The position numbers and the translations under genes were made by a program. A stretch of 22,279 nucleotides of DNA, taken from the NCBI GenBank assembly GCA_045632485.1, contig JAZQWT010000126.1, forward strand, positions 1 to 22,279. Reading direction: 5' to 3'. Shown here in pieces: positions 17,170-22,279 of the stretch. This DNA comes from SIG575 sp045632485 (GTDB lineage: Bacteria > Bacillota > Clostridia > Oscillospirales > Acutalibacteraceae). The notes under the pieces were generated by a model that saw only the letters and a program-made list of their open reading frames with translations, was not told the origin of the DNA and searched no databases. Position 1 is the stretch's first letter. The number at the start of each line of letters is the position of its first letter.

Positions 17170-18171
17170 ATGCAGAATAATGTACGTCCAGAATCAATGC
17201 AAAGAATCAACACAAAAGAACTTGCTGATGCATTTATCGAAGAACAGGTAAAATCAGTACGTGAGCAGGTTGGTGACAAGAAAGTTCTTCTTGCCCTTTC
17301 AGGTGGTGTAGATTCATCAGTTGTTGCAGCTCTTCTCATCAAGGCTATCGGTAAACAGCTTGTGTGTGTCCACGTTAACCATGGTCTTATGCGTAAAGGC
17401 GAAAGCGAACAGGTTATCGATGTTTTCGGTAAAGAGCTTGATGCGAACTTAGTTTATGTTGACGCAACTGACCGTTTTCTTGACCTTCTTAAAGATGTCA
17501 GCGACCCCGAAAAGAAACGTAAGATAATTGGCGCAGAATTTATTAAAGTGTTTGACGAAGAATCAGCAAAGCTTGACGGAATTTCTTTCCTTGCTCAGGG
17601 AACAATTTATCCCGATATTCTCGAAAGTATCAAACAGGCTGAAGGCAAAAAGGCTGTTAAGTCACATCACAACGTAGGCGGTCTTCCCGAAGATATGGCT
17701 ATGGAACTTGTTGAGCCTATAAAACTTCTCTTCAAAGACGAAGTAAGAGTTGTAGGTGACGCTCTCGGTCTTCCTCATACAATGGTTTACCGTCAGCCAT
17801 TCCCCGGTCCCGGACTCGGTGTGCGTTGCCTTGGTGCAATCACTCGTGACAGACTCCACGCACTTCGTGAAGCAGATGCAATTCTCCGTGAAGAATTTGA
17901 AATCGCAGGTCTTGCAGGCAAAGTATGGCAGTATTTCATCGCAGTGCCTGATATTAAATCAGTTGGTGTTAAAGATGACAGCCGTTACGAAGGTTGGCCC
18001 GCAATTATCAGAGCGGTCAATACAACAGACGCTATGACTGCAACTATCGAAGAAATTCCTTACGCAGTGCTCCACAAAATCGTAGCACGCATCACAGCAG
18101 AAGTTGACGGTATCAACCGTGTACTCTTTGACCTTACTCCCAAGCCCACAGGTACAATCGAGTGGGAATAA
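17170..18171 (+). CDS. guaA: GMP synthase, ATP-pyrophosphatase subunit (no GATase domain)
   Basis: A 333-aa GMP synthase part that adenylates XMP and aminates it to GMP. The PP-loop motif SGGVDSS is at residues 44-50, and HVNHGLMRKGE, SHHNVGGLPEDM and FPGPGLGVR follow in the expected order. The C-terminal dimerisation domain ends in the family tail of the type PKPTGTIEWE. What is missing is the N-terminal glutamine amidotransferase (class I GATase, Cys-His-Glu) of the usual ~510-aa bacterial enzyme. The gene is not truncated: it has its own promoter and GGAGGAG six bases upstream. It resembles the split two-subunit arrangement known from archaea; a separate GATase must lie elsewhere, or the enzyme uses free ammonia. 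The 3' end abuts an integrative element. Confidence 0.92.
   Translation: MQNNVRPESMQRINTKELADAFIEEQVKSVREQVGDKKVLLALSGGVDSSVVAALLIKAIGKQLVCVHVNHGLMRKGESEQVIDVFGKELDANLVYVDATDRFLDLLKDVSDPEKKRKIIGAEFIKVFDEESAKLDGISFLAQGTIYPDILESIKQAEGKKAVKSHHNVGGLPEDMAMELVEPIKLLFKDEVRVVGDALGLPHTMVYRQPFPGPGLGVRCLGAITRDRLHALREADAILREEFEIAGLAGKVWQYFIAVPDIKSVGVKDDSRYEGWPAIIRAVNTTDAMTATIEEIPYAVLHKIVARITAEVDGINRVLFDLTPKPTGTIEWE
18140..18171 (+). other. probable chromosomal attachment region (attL) at the guaA 3' end
   Basis: The last codons of guaA are highly conserved and are an established integration hotspot for genomic islands. A tyrosine-integrase module starts within 1 kb downstream, reading away from guaA. 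The matching direct repeat at the far end is not within this window, so the core cannot be delimited. Confidence 0.55.
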
Positions 18172-18222
18172 GTAAACGAAAGCCCGTGAGCCCAGTAAAA
18201 TAAGGGGTTTCAGGACTTTTGA

Positions 18223-18261
18223 GAAGCCTCGTGATACAAAAATGATACTGTATCCGGCTTC
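18223..18261. other. imperfect hairpin downstream of guaA
   Basis: GAAGCC (18223-18228) pairs with GGCTTC (18256-18261), and an inner GATAC (18233-18237) pairs with GTATC (18250-18254). TGATAC also appears at 18243 and again at 18353. These short repeats near the presumed attL could be recombinase core sites. Confidence 0.4.
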
Positions 18262-18286
18262 CCCGCATAATTTCATACAAGAGAAA

Positions 18287-18332
18287 ACCTCTCTCGTTTG
18301 AACACTTAGTTCATTCGAGAGAGGTATTTTTT
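18287..18332 (+). terminator. intrinsic terminator downstream of guaA
   Basis: ACCTCTCTCG (18287-18296) pairs perfectly with CGAGAGAGGT (18316-18325). An inner TGAAC/GTTCA stem extends it, and a T-run of six follows. It isolates guaA transcription from the element. Confidence 0.88.
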
Positions 18333-18370
18333 ATGCCCGTTTTTTGAAGTCGTGATACTGTGAATTTTGT

Positions 18371-18991
18371 TGTGCAGATTTTACAAACTTTCGGTTTCTG
18401 AAAAGTTTTTTCTAAAGACTACCTTATTTTTACCTCTTCCCAGTCATTACAAGTAGAGGGTTGTTTTTTCGGCAGATTTAACAAATTTTCAATTTTTGAA
18501 AAGTTTTTTCAGAAATATACCTCATTTTTACCTTCTCCCGTTCCTTACAAGTGAGGGGTATTTTTCGTCAGTTTATACAAACTTGTAAATTTTTGAAACT
18601 TTTTTCAATTTTAGGGGTGATAAAGTGCCTTTCTCTGTCCCAACTATTGGAGGGTGTGTTTTTACACAAAGACCAACACATCTGTTTGTGCAAAACTACA
18701 AAAAATCAATTTTTTGAAAAAAGTTTCCGAAAAAGTCGTTTTTTCGGCCCTTCTAAATGCTTACCAAGTGAGGGGACATTTTCAAGACGATTTAAAAATT
18801 AAAAAAAGTTTTTGAAAAAACCGAATTTTCACCCTTCTGAAACCCTTACATATATGAAGGGGTAAAAACAACCAAAACCAAGATGTTGGTTTTGTGCAAA
18901 GCTACAAAGTTTCAGTTTTTTGAAAATTTTTTCTCAATTTGGTTTATTTTTGGCCCTTCTAAATCCTTACCCCTTGAGAGGACTTTTTAAG
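18371..18991. repeat. array of six degenerate ~100-bp repeats
   Basis: In this gene-free stretch (18172-19076) a pattern recurs six times: ACAAA, a TTTTTGAAAA-type A/T block, a T-run, then CCTTCT and CCTTAC followed by GAGGGG or similar and a T-run. The CCTTCT-like blocks start near 18432, 18530, 18628, 18748, 18831 and 18953, so spacing is about 83-122 bases. The C-rich and G-rich blocks of a unit can pair weakly, as in ACCCTTC with GAAGGGGT in unit five. An extra 9-bp hairpin lies at 18873-18894. The stretch has no convincing coding potential. It could be terminators in series or protein-binding sites. Confidence 0.65.
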
Positions 18992-19027
18992 TAAGACATA
19001 AAAACGCAAGAAATTACAGTATTCAAT

Positions 19028-19041
19028 GTCGGTCAACCGAC
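19028..19041. promoter_or_regulatory. inverted repeat upstream of the xis-like gene
   Basis: GTCGGT and ACCGAC separated by two bases, 36 bases before the xis-like ATG. It is a candidate operator or Xis/Int binding site; no convincing -35/-10 pair is visible around it. Confidence 0.45.
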
Positions 19042-19076
19042 TTGTAATAAATACTAACCGAAAGGAGGAAAACCAG

Positions 19077-19259
19077 ATGGCAGTTTTAATGAACGCAAAG
19101 GAAATCAGCGAAGAGCTTGGTATTTCCAAAACACTCGCTTATCAGATTATGGAAAAGCTCAACAAAGAGCTTGAAGCAAAAGGCTTCTTCGTAATCAAAG
19201 GCAAAGTCAGCCGCCGTTATCTCTCTGAGCAGATTTACGGCATGCCTGACAAAGATTAA
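19077..19259 (+). CDS. Xis-like small helix-turn-helix protein
   Basis: A 60-aa predicted DNA-binding protein. Residues about 4-45 form a helix-turn-helix (AKEISEELGISKTLAYQIM) followed by a basic wing-like segment (KGKVSRRYLSEQ), as in small excisionases and MerR-like domains of integrative elements. Its place 20 bases upstream of the integrase fits a recombination directionality factor that favours excision, though a simple regulator is possible. AAAGGAGG at 19061-19068 fixes the ATG at 19077. An in-frame ATG at 19026 has no ribosome binding site and would run through the inverted repeat at 19028. Confidence 0.75.
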   Translation: MAVLMNAKEISEELGISKTLAYQIMEKLNKELEAKGFFVIKGKVSRRYLSEQIYGMPDKD

Positions 19260-19279
19260 AAATAGAAAGGAATGACGAA

Positions 19280-20350
19280 ATGGCTGTCTATAAAGACAAG
19301 AAACGCGGCACGTGGTATGTTTCGGTTTACTACACAGACTGGAAAGGCGAAAATGCACGTAAGGTAAAACGAGGCTTCAAAACCCGTAAGGATGCAGTTG
19401 CCTGGGAGAACACGTTTCTAAACAAAAGCACAGGTGACCTGAATATGACTTTTGAGGAGTTTTATGATATCTACAAAAGCGACCTTGAAGAAAAACTAAA
19501 AGAAAACACTTGGGTTATGAAAACGAGTGTTATTGAGCTTAAAATCTTGCCGTACTTCAAGAAAAAGAAGATGTGTGAAATCAAGGTTTCGGATGTCATA
19601 GCCTGGCAGAAAGAAATGATGGCATACCGGGACAAGGATGGTCAGCCTTATGCTTCGGGATACCTCAAAACAATTCACAATCAGCTCAGTGCAATCTTCA
19701 ATCACGCTGTAAGATTTTACGAGCTTCCCTCAAACCCTGCAGCAAAGGTCGGCAATATGGGCAGAGAAAACACAAAGGAAATGCTCTTCTGGACAAAGGA
19801 AGAATACACAAAGTTCTCCGATGCGATGATGGACAAGCCTTTATCCTATTACGCATTTGAAATGCTTTATTGGTGCGGTATCCGCCTCGGTGAGTTGTTG
19901 GCTCTTACCTACGGTGATTTTGATTTCGTAAAGCAGACAGTACGAATCAACAAATCTTATCAGTGCATCAAGGGTAAGGATGTTGTTACCACTCCGAAAA
20001 CAAAAAAGAGCAATCGCACAATCGTGATGCCTGACTTCCTGTGTGATGAAATACAAAGGTACTTCAAAGGTCTTTACAAGCCGAAGAAGAATGACAGAGT
20101 GTTTCTCATAACCAAGGCTTATCTTCACAGTGAAATGCGAAGAGGCTGCAAAGAAACGGGGGTAAAGAAAATCCGTATTCACGATTTGAGACATTCACAT
20201 GTTTCACTTCTCATTGATATGGGCTTCACACCGCTTGCTATTGCGGACAGAGTCGGTCACGAGAGCATCGACATCACTTACAGATATGCTCACCTCTTCC
20301 CGTCAAAGCAAACAGAAATTGCAGAAAAACTTAATATGGAGCGTGCTTAA
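19280..20350 (+). CDS. int: tyrosine-type site-specific integrase
   Basis: A 356-aa phage/ICE-type tyrosine recombinase. The N-terminal arm-binding domain (residues 1-50, YKDKKRGTWYVSVYY) is followed by a core-binding SAM-like domain (about 55-150) and the catalytic domain. The catalytic set is complete: Arg202 in CGIRLGELLAL, His301 and Arg304 in IHDLRHSHV, His327 in VGHES and the nucleophile Tyr336 in YRYAHLF. GAAAGGAA lies upstream of the ATG. Its position next to the guaA 3' end suggests it uses that site. The gene ends one base before the MobC-like start, so the genes are probably cotranscribed. Confidence 0.94.
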   Translation: MAVYKDKKRGTWYVSVYYTDWKGENARKVKRGFKTRKDAVAWENTFLNKSTGDLNMTFEEFYDIYKSDLEEKLKENTWVMKTSVIELKILPYFKKKKMCEIKVSDVIAWQKEMMAYRDKDGQPYASGYLKTIHNQLSAIFNHAVRFYELPSNPAAKVGNMGRENTKEMLFWTKEEYTKFSDAMMDKPLSYYAFEMLYWCGIRLGELLALTYGDFDFVKQTVRINKSYQCIKGKDVVTTPKTKKSNRTIVMPDFLCDEIQRYFKGLYKPKKNDRVFLITKAYLHSEMRRGCKETGVKKIRIHDLRHSHVSLLIDMGFTPLAIADRVGHESIDITYRYAHLFPSKQTEIAEKLNMERA

Positions 20351-20351
20351 A

Positions 20352-20675
20352 ATGTCAGCAAAAAATCTTGATAAGCACAACCGTTTCCGCAGTATAACGG
20401 TTGGCTTCAGAGTATCACCCGAAGAAAGCGAACAGATAAACAAGGTCGTTGCAATATCGGGGCTGAGCAAACAGGAATACTGCTACCGCCGTTGCATGCA
20501 GCAGGACATTGTTGTTCACGGTGGTAACCCAAGGGTGTTCAAAGCACTTCGTAACAATCTTGCCGAGGTGCTCACAGAACTTAAAAATAAAAAAGAAGTG
20601 ACCGATGAGATGCTTGAAATAATAAAGCTCATCACCGAAACACTTCGAGAACTGAAAGGAGATTTTAATGAATGA
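20352..20675 (+). CDS. MobC-like ribbon-helix-helix relaxosome protein
   Basis: A 107-aa protein. Residues 12-40 give a beta strand and helices of a ribbon-helix-helix fold (ITVGFRVSPEESEQINKV, then SGLSKQEYCYRRC), the pattern of MobC-type accessory proteins that help a relaxase nick at oriT. The rest is a helical, Leu/Glu/Lys-rich tail. The ATG sits one base after the integrase stop, with GGAG nine to ten bases before it. The same frame is open upstream to 20199, but that part lies inside the integrase gene and is not used. The last 8 bases overlap the AAA ATPase. The relaxase encoded further on is its likely partner. Confidence 0.7.
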   Translation: MSAKNLDKHNRFRSITVGFRVSPEESEQINKVVAISGLSKQEYCYRRCMQQDIVVHGGNPRVFKALRNNLAEVLTELKNKKEVTDEMLEIIKLITETLRELKGDFNE

Positions 20676-21810
20676 TGTAAAAAAAGAAAAGACCGTCCCA
20701 CTCACATCTGTTGGCGCAGATGACGGACAGTCAAATCAAAACACTAACAGTAGTATAACCGAAGACGAAGAAAATTGCAAGTATGATTTCAAAGAAATGA
20801 TGCGATTGCAAAAAGAACTTCGCAAAACCTTAGACCCGTCATATATGAAAACGGTAACGATGAGTGAGCTTTATGACACGGCTTACCTCAACAAACCTGC
20901 AATCATAGACGGACTACTTTACCCCGGCACCTACCTTTTTGTAGGTGCCCCCAAGGTGGGTAAAAGCTTCCTTATGGCACAGCTTGCTTATCATGTGAGT
21001 ACAGGAAAGGAACTTTGGGAGAACGAAGTCAGACAAGGTAAAGTTTTATATCTTGCTCTTGAAGATGATTATTCAAGATTGCAGAAAAGACTTTACCGAA
21101 TGTTCGGAACTGACGGAACAGACAATTTATATTTTTCTGTTTCGGCCAGGAATTTAAATGGTGGGCTCTTTGAACAGCTTGAAAAGTTTATAAGTGAAAA
21201 CCCTGATACCCGACTTATCATTATTGATACCCTGCAAAAAGTCAGAGAGTCAGCAACAGAAAAGTATTCCTATGCAAGTGACTATGAAGTCATTGCACAG
21301 CTCAAAAACTTTTCTGACCGATACGGAATCTGTCTGTTACTTGTTCATCATACGCGTAAACAAAGCTCTGATGATAAGTTTGACATGATTTCAGGCACCA
21401 ACGGTTTGCTCGGTGCAGCAGACGGAGCATTCCTTTTACAGAAAGAAAAACGAACTTCAAAAACTGCAACACTTGAAATTTCAGGCAGAGACCAACAGGA
21501 CCAAAAACTCTTTCTTACAAGAAATGAAGACAGTCTGATATGGGAGCTTGAAAAAGTTGAAACAGAACTTTGGAAAGAAAAGCCTGACCCGTTGCTTGAA
21601 GCGATAGCAGAAAAAGTTACAGCCGAAAATCTCGTTTGGGACGGAACTGTTTCAGAGCTCAGGGATTTGCTGATGTTAGACATTACGCCGAATGCGTTAG
21701 GCATGAAGCTTAATGTCACCGCCGGGCGACTGCTTAATGAGTACAATATTCTCTATGAAAGCAGACGCACACACGCATGCAGAAGAATAAGATTCGAGCT
21801 GCAGGCGTGA
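20668..21810 (+). CDS. RepA-like AAA/RecA-fold ATPase
   Basis: A 380-aa P-loop ATPase of the RepA/AAA_25 type, related to hexameric replicative helicases of small plasmids. Walker A is GAPKVGKS (93-100), Walker B LIIIDTLQ (Asp187), and LLVHHTRK matches a RecA-like sensor segment. The C-terminal ~90 residues look like a helical, winged-helix-like region (LLMLDITPNALGMKLN) that may bind DNA. AAAGGAG at 20655-20661 and an 8-base overlap with the upstream gene support the ATG. Iterons begin at its stop codon, so it could recognise them and help replicate the excised element; this is inferred from position. It has no primase domain. Confidence 0.82.
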   Translation: MNDVKKEKTVPLTSVGADDGQSNQNTNSSITEDEENCKYDFKEMMRLQKELRKTLDPSYMKTVTMSELYDTAYLNKPAIIDGLLYPGTYLFVGAPKVGKSFLMAQLAYHVSTGKELWENEVRQGKVLYLALEDDYSRLQKRLYRMFGTDGTDNLYFSVSARNLNGGLFEQLEKFISENPDTRLIIIDTLQKVRESATEKYSYASDYEVIAQLKNFSDRYGICLLLVHHTRKQSSDDKFDMISGTNGLLGAADGAFLLQKEKRTSKTATLEISGRDQQDQKLFLTRNEDSLIWELEKVETELWKEKPDPLLEAIAEKVTAENLVWDGTVSELRDLLMLDITPNALGMKLNVTAGRLLNEYNILYESRRTHACRRIRFELQA

Positions 21811-21880
21811 CAACCGCGTCAACCGTGTCAACTTAAAATGCACTGCCAAAAAGGTTGTCACGGTCGTCACGGTTGACGCG
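21806..21880. repeat. convergent 9-bp iterons (3 + 3), candidate replication origin
   Basis: Three tandem 9-bp units of the form CGYGWCAAC occupy 21806-21832. Three units in the opposite orientation (the middle one diverged at one base) occupy 21854-21880, with 21 bases between the blocks. A perfect 14-bp inverted repeat (21814-21827 and 21868-21881) is part of this. The block is much richer in G+C than its surroundings. It overlaps the stop codon of the AAA ATPase. It could also act as a terminator hairpin, but no T-run follows. Confidence 0.8.
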
Positions 21881-21882
21881 GG

Positions 21883-21917
21883 GAGCTGTGTATCGGGAAT
21901 ATGTGGATACACAGCTC
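21883..21917. other. perfect 12-bp hairpin in the origin region
   Basis: GAGCTGTGTATC (21883-21894) pairs perfectly with GATACACAGCTC (21906-21917) around an 11-base loop. It lies immediately after the iterons and before the relaxase control region, with no T-run. It may be part of oriT, a single-strand origin or a replication structure. Confidence 0.65.
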
Positions 21918-21977
21918 TGACCCCGTAGGGCGCAACAGCAGCTTTTGATATACAAGGTATGTCATAAGTGCTTTTGC

Positions 21978-21998
21978 GTTACTCTTGACAAGAGTAAC
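21978..21998. other. candidate oriT hairpin upstream of the relaxase gene
   Basis: A perfect 9-bp inverted repeat, GTTACTCTT (21978-21986) and AAGAGTAAC (21990-21998), with a 3-base loop, lies 48 bases before the apparent start of the relaxase. MobV elements usually have oriT as inverted repeats just upstream of mob. A second repeat, AACCTT-TAT-AAGGTT (22001-22015), follows. The nick site cannot be located. Confidence 0.6.
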
Positions 21999-22012
21999 AG
22001 AACCTTTATAAG
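21985..22012 (+). promoter_or_regulatory. relaxase promoter embedded in the oriT hairpin
   Basis: TTGACA (21985-21990) lies within the 9-bp hairpin, with a 16-base spacer and TATAAG (22007-22012) inside the second inverted repeat. The overlap suggests that relaxase binding at oriT represses its own gene, as is known for MobM of pMV158. Confidence 0.65.
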
Positions 22013-22046
22013 GTTTGAAAATTATAAAAAGAAGGACAGTGATTTT

Positions 22047-22279
22047 ATAAGACGAACAATAAGTATATGTGTAGGCAAAGGCTCGGTGAATCATAACAGC
22101 AGAGAGTTCAATGCGAAGAACACAGACCCCGAAAGAACTCATCTGAACACCGAATACTGCAATGAAAAAATCAAAGATGTGTACCACCAATTGTTCGATG
22201 ATGCACTTCAAAGATACAACCAAAAACAAAAACGTGCTGACAGAAAAATCGAAAACTACTACGAGAAAATCCGTTCAGG
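22047..22279 (+). CDS. MobV-type relaxase (Pre/Mob), 5' part, apparent ATA start
   Basis: The frame is open from 21921 to the edge of the window and 77 codons look real. They contain NHNSREF and then NTDPERTHLN, which match the HN-x-R and D-x-x-R-x-H-L-N motifs of MobV/Pre relaxases, the enzymes that nick oriT and pilot transfer. The following segment, rich in Asp, Arg and Tyr (KRADRKIENYYEKIR), is typical of clostridial members. There is no in-frame ATG. AGAAGGA (22030-22036) lies ten bases before an ATA codon at 22047, followed by RRTISICVGKGS. GTG at 22086 is the next candidate, but it would remove what looks like conserved sequence. The 3' end lies outside the window. Confidence 0.78.
   Translation, partial: MRRTISICVGKGSVNHNSREFNAKNTDPERTHLNTEYCNEKIKDVYHQLFDDALQRYNQKQKRADRKIENYYEKIRS

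Larger units (their letters stand above)
18172..22279 (+). mobile_element. integrative mobilizable element, left part (incomplete)
   Basis: From the guaA stop to the window edge: repeat-rich non-coding DNA, an Xis-like gene, tyrosine integrase, MobC-like protein, RepA-like AAA ATPase, iterons, hairpins and a MobV relaxase. No type IV secretion genes are visible here, so I call it mobilizable and not self-transmissible, but more genes may lie beyond the right edge. The left boundary is taken as the guaA stop and could be tens of bases off. Confidence 0.8.

Noticed and set aside
18551..18802. Open frame of 83 codons in the repeat array
   Set aside because: No convincing ribosome binding site, residue composition reflects the A/T-rich repeats, and it runs across repeat units with no domain pattern.
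18371..18991. Possible CRISPR array
   Set aside because: Repeats are degenerate and about 100 bp long with no unique ~30-bp spacers between identical short repeats, and no cas genes are nearby.
20199..20351. Upstream extension of the MobC-like frame
   Set aside because: It would overlap the catalytic C-terminus of the integrase; the ATG at 20352 follows the integrase stop and has a ribosome binding site.

Overview
The window looks like chromosome from a low-GC, Gram-positive anaerobe of the class Clostridia, probably Oscillospiraceae/Ruminococcus-like. The pointers are A/T-rich DNA, strong GGAGG-type ribosome binding sites, consensus sigma-A promoters with 17-bp spacers, intrinsic terminators, the lon-ysxC pair, a meso-DAP-type lysA, and a secreted protein with FIVAR-like repeats and a dockerin-like tail. 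The assignment is inferred from gene content only.

Positions 1-6600 are mostly housekeeping. The tail of a cut-off gene ends at a bidirectional terminator shared with a convergent EamA-type transporter. Then lon, ysxC and lysA form a tightly packed operon (8-bp overlap, then a 1-bp gap) behind a near-consensus promoter. An rRNA methyltransferase of the RlmA type follows. Positions 6600-11150 hold one very large secreted protein (1425 aa) as a monocistronic unit with its own promoter and terminator. It has a signal peptide, a beta-rich N-terminal part, about ten ~66-residue FIVAR-like repeats, a small beta domain and two dockerin-type Ca loops. Positions 11350-14300 carry the trkA-trkH potassium uptake operon. 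A bidirectional terminator separates it from a minus-strand pair: an FAD-dependent reductase of the geranylgeranyl-reductase type, then a membrane-anchored clan GH-A-like glycoside hydrolase. Divergent from that pair is a short guaA that encodes only the ATP-pyrophosphatase and dimerisation parts of GMP synthase.

From the end of guaA to the right edge (about 18172-22279) lies the left part of an integrative mobilizable element, which runs out of the window. It begins at the guaA 3' end, a known integration hotspot. In order it has a terminator, about 620 bp of six degenerate ~100-bp repeats, an Xis-like HTH protein, a tyrosine integrase, a MobC-like ribbon-helix-helix protein and a RepA-like AAA ATPase. 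The last two genes are linked by an overlap, and the gap after the integrase is 1 bp. Next comes a dense non-coding control region: three plus three 9-bp iterons in opposite orientation, a perfect 12-bp hairpin and a 9-bp hairpin. A promoter embedded in the 9-bp hairpin drives a MobV-type relaxase that is truncated by the window edge. Together these read as a module for excision, possible replication and mobilization.

The most unusual items are the repeat array beside guaA, the 3+3 iteron cluster after the AAA ATPase, the relaxase frame that lacks an ATG where homology appears to begin (ATA instead), the GATase-less guaA, and the dockerin/FIVAR surface protein.
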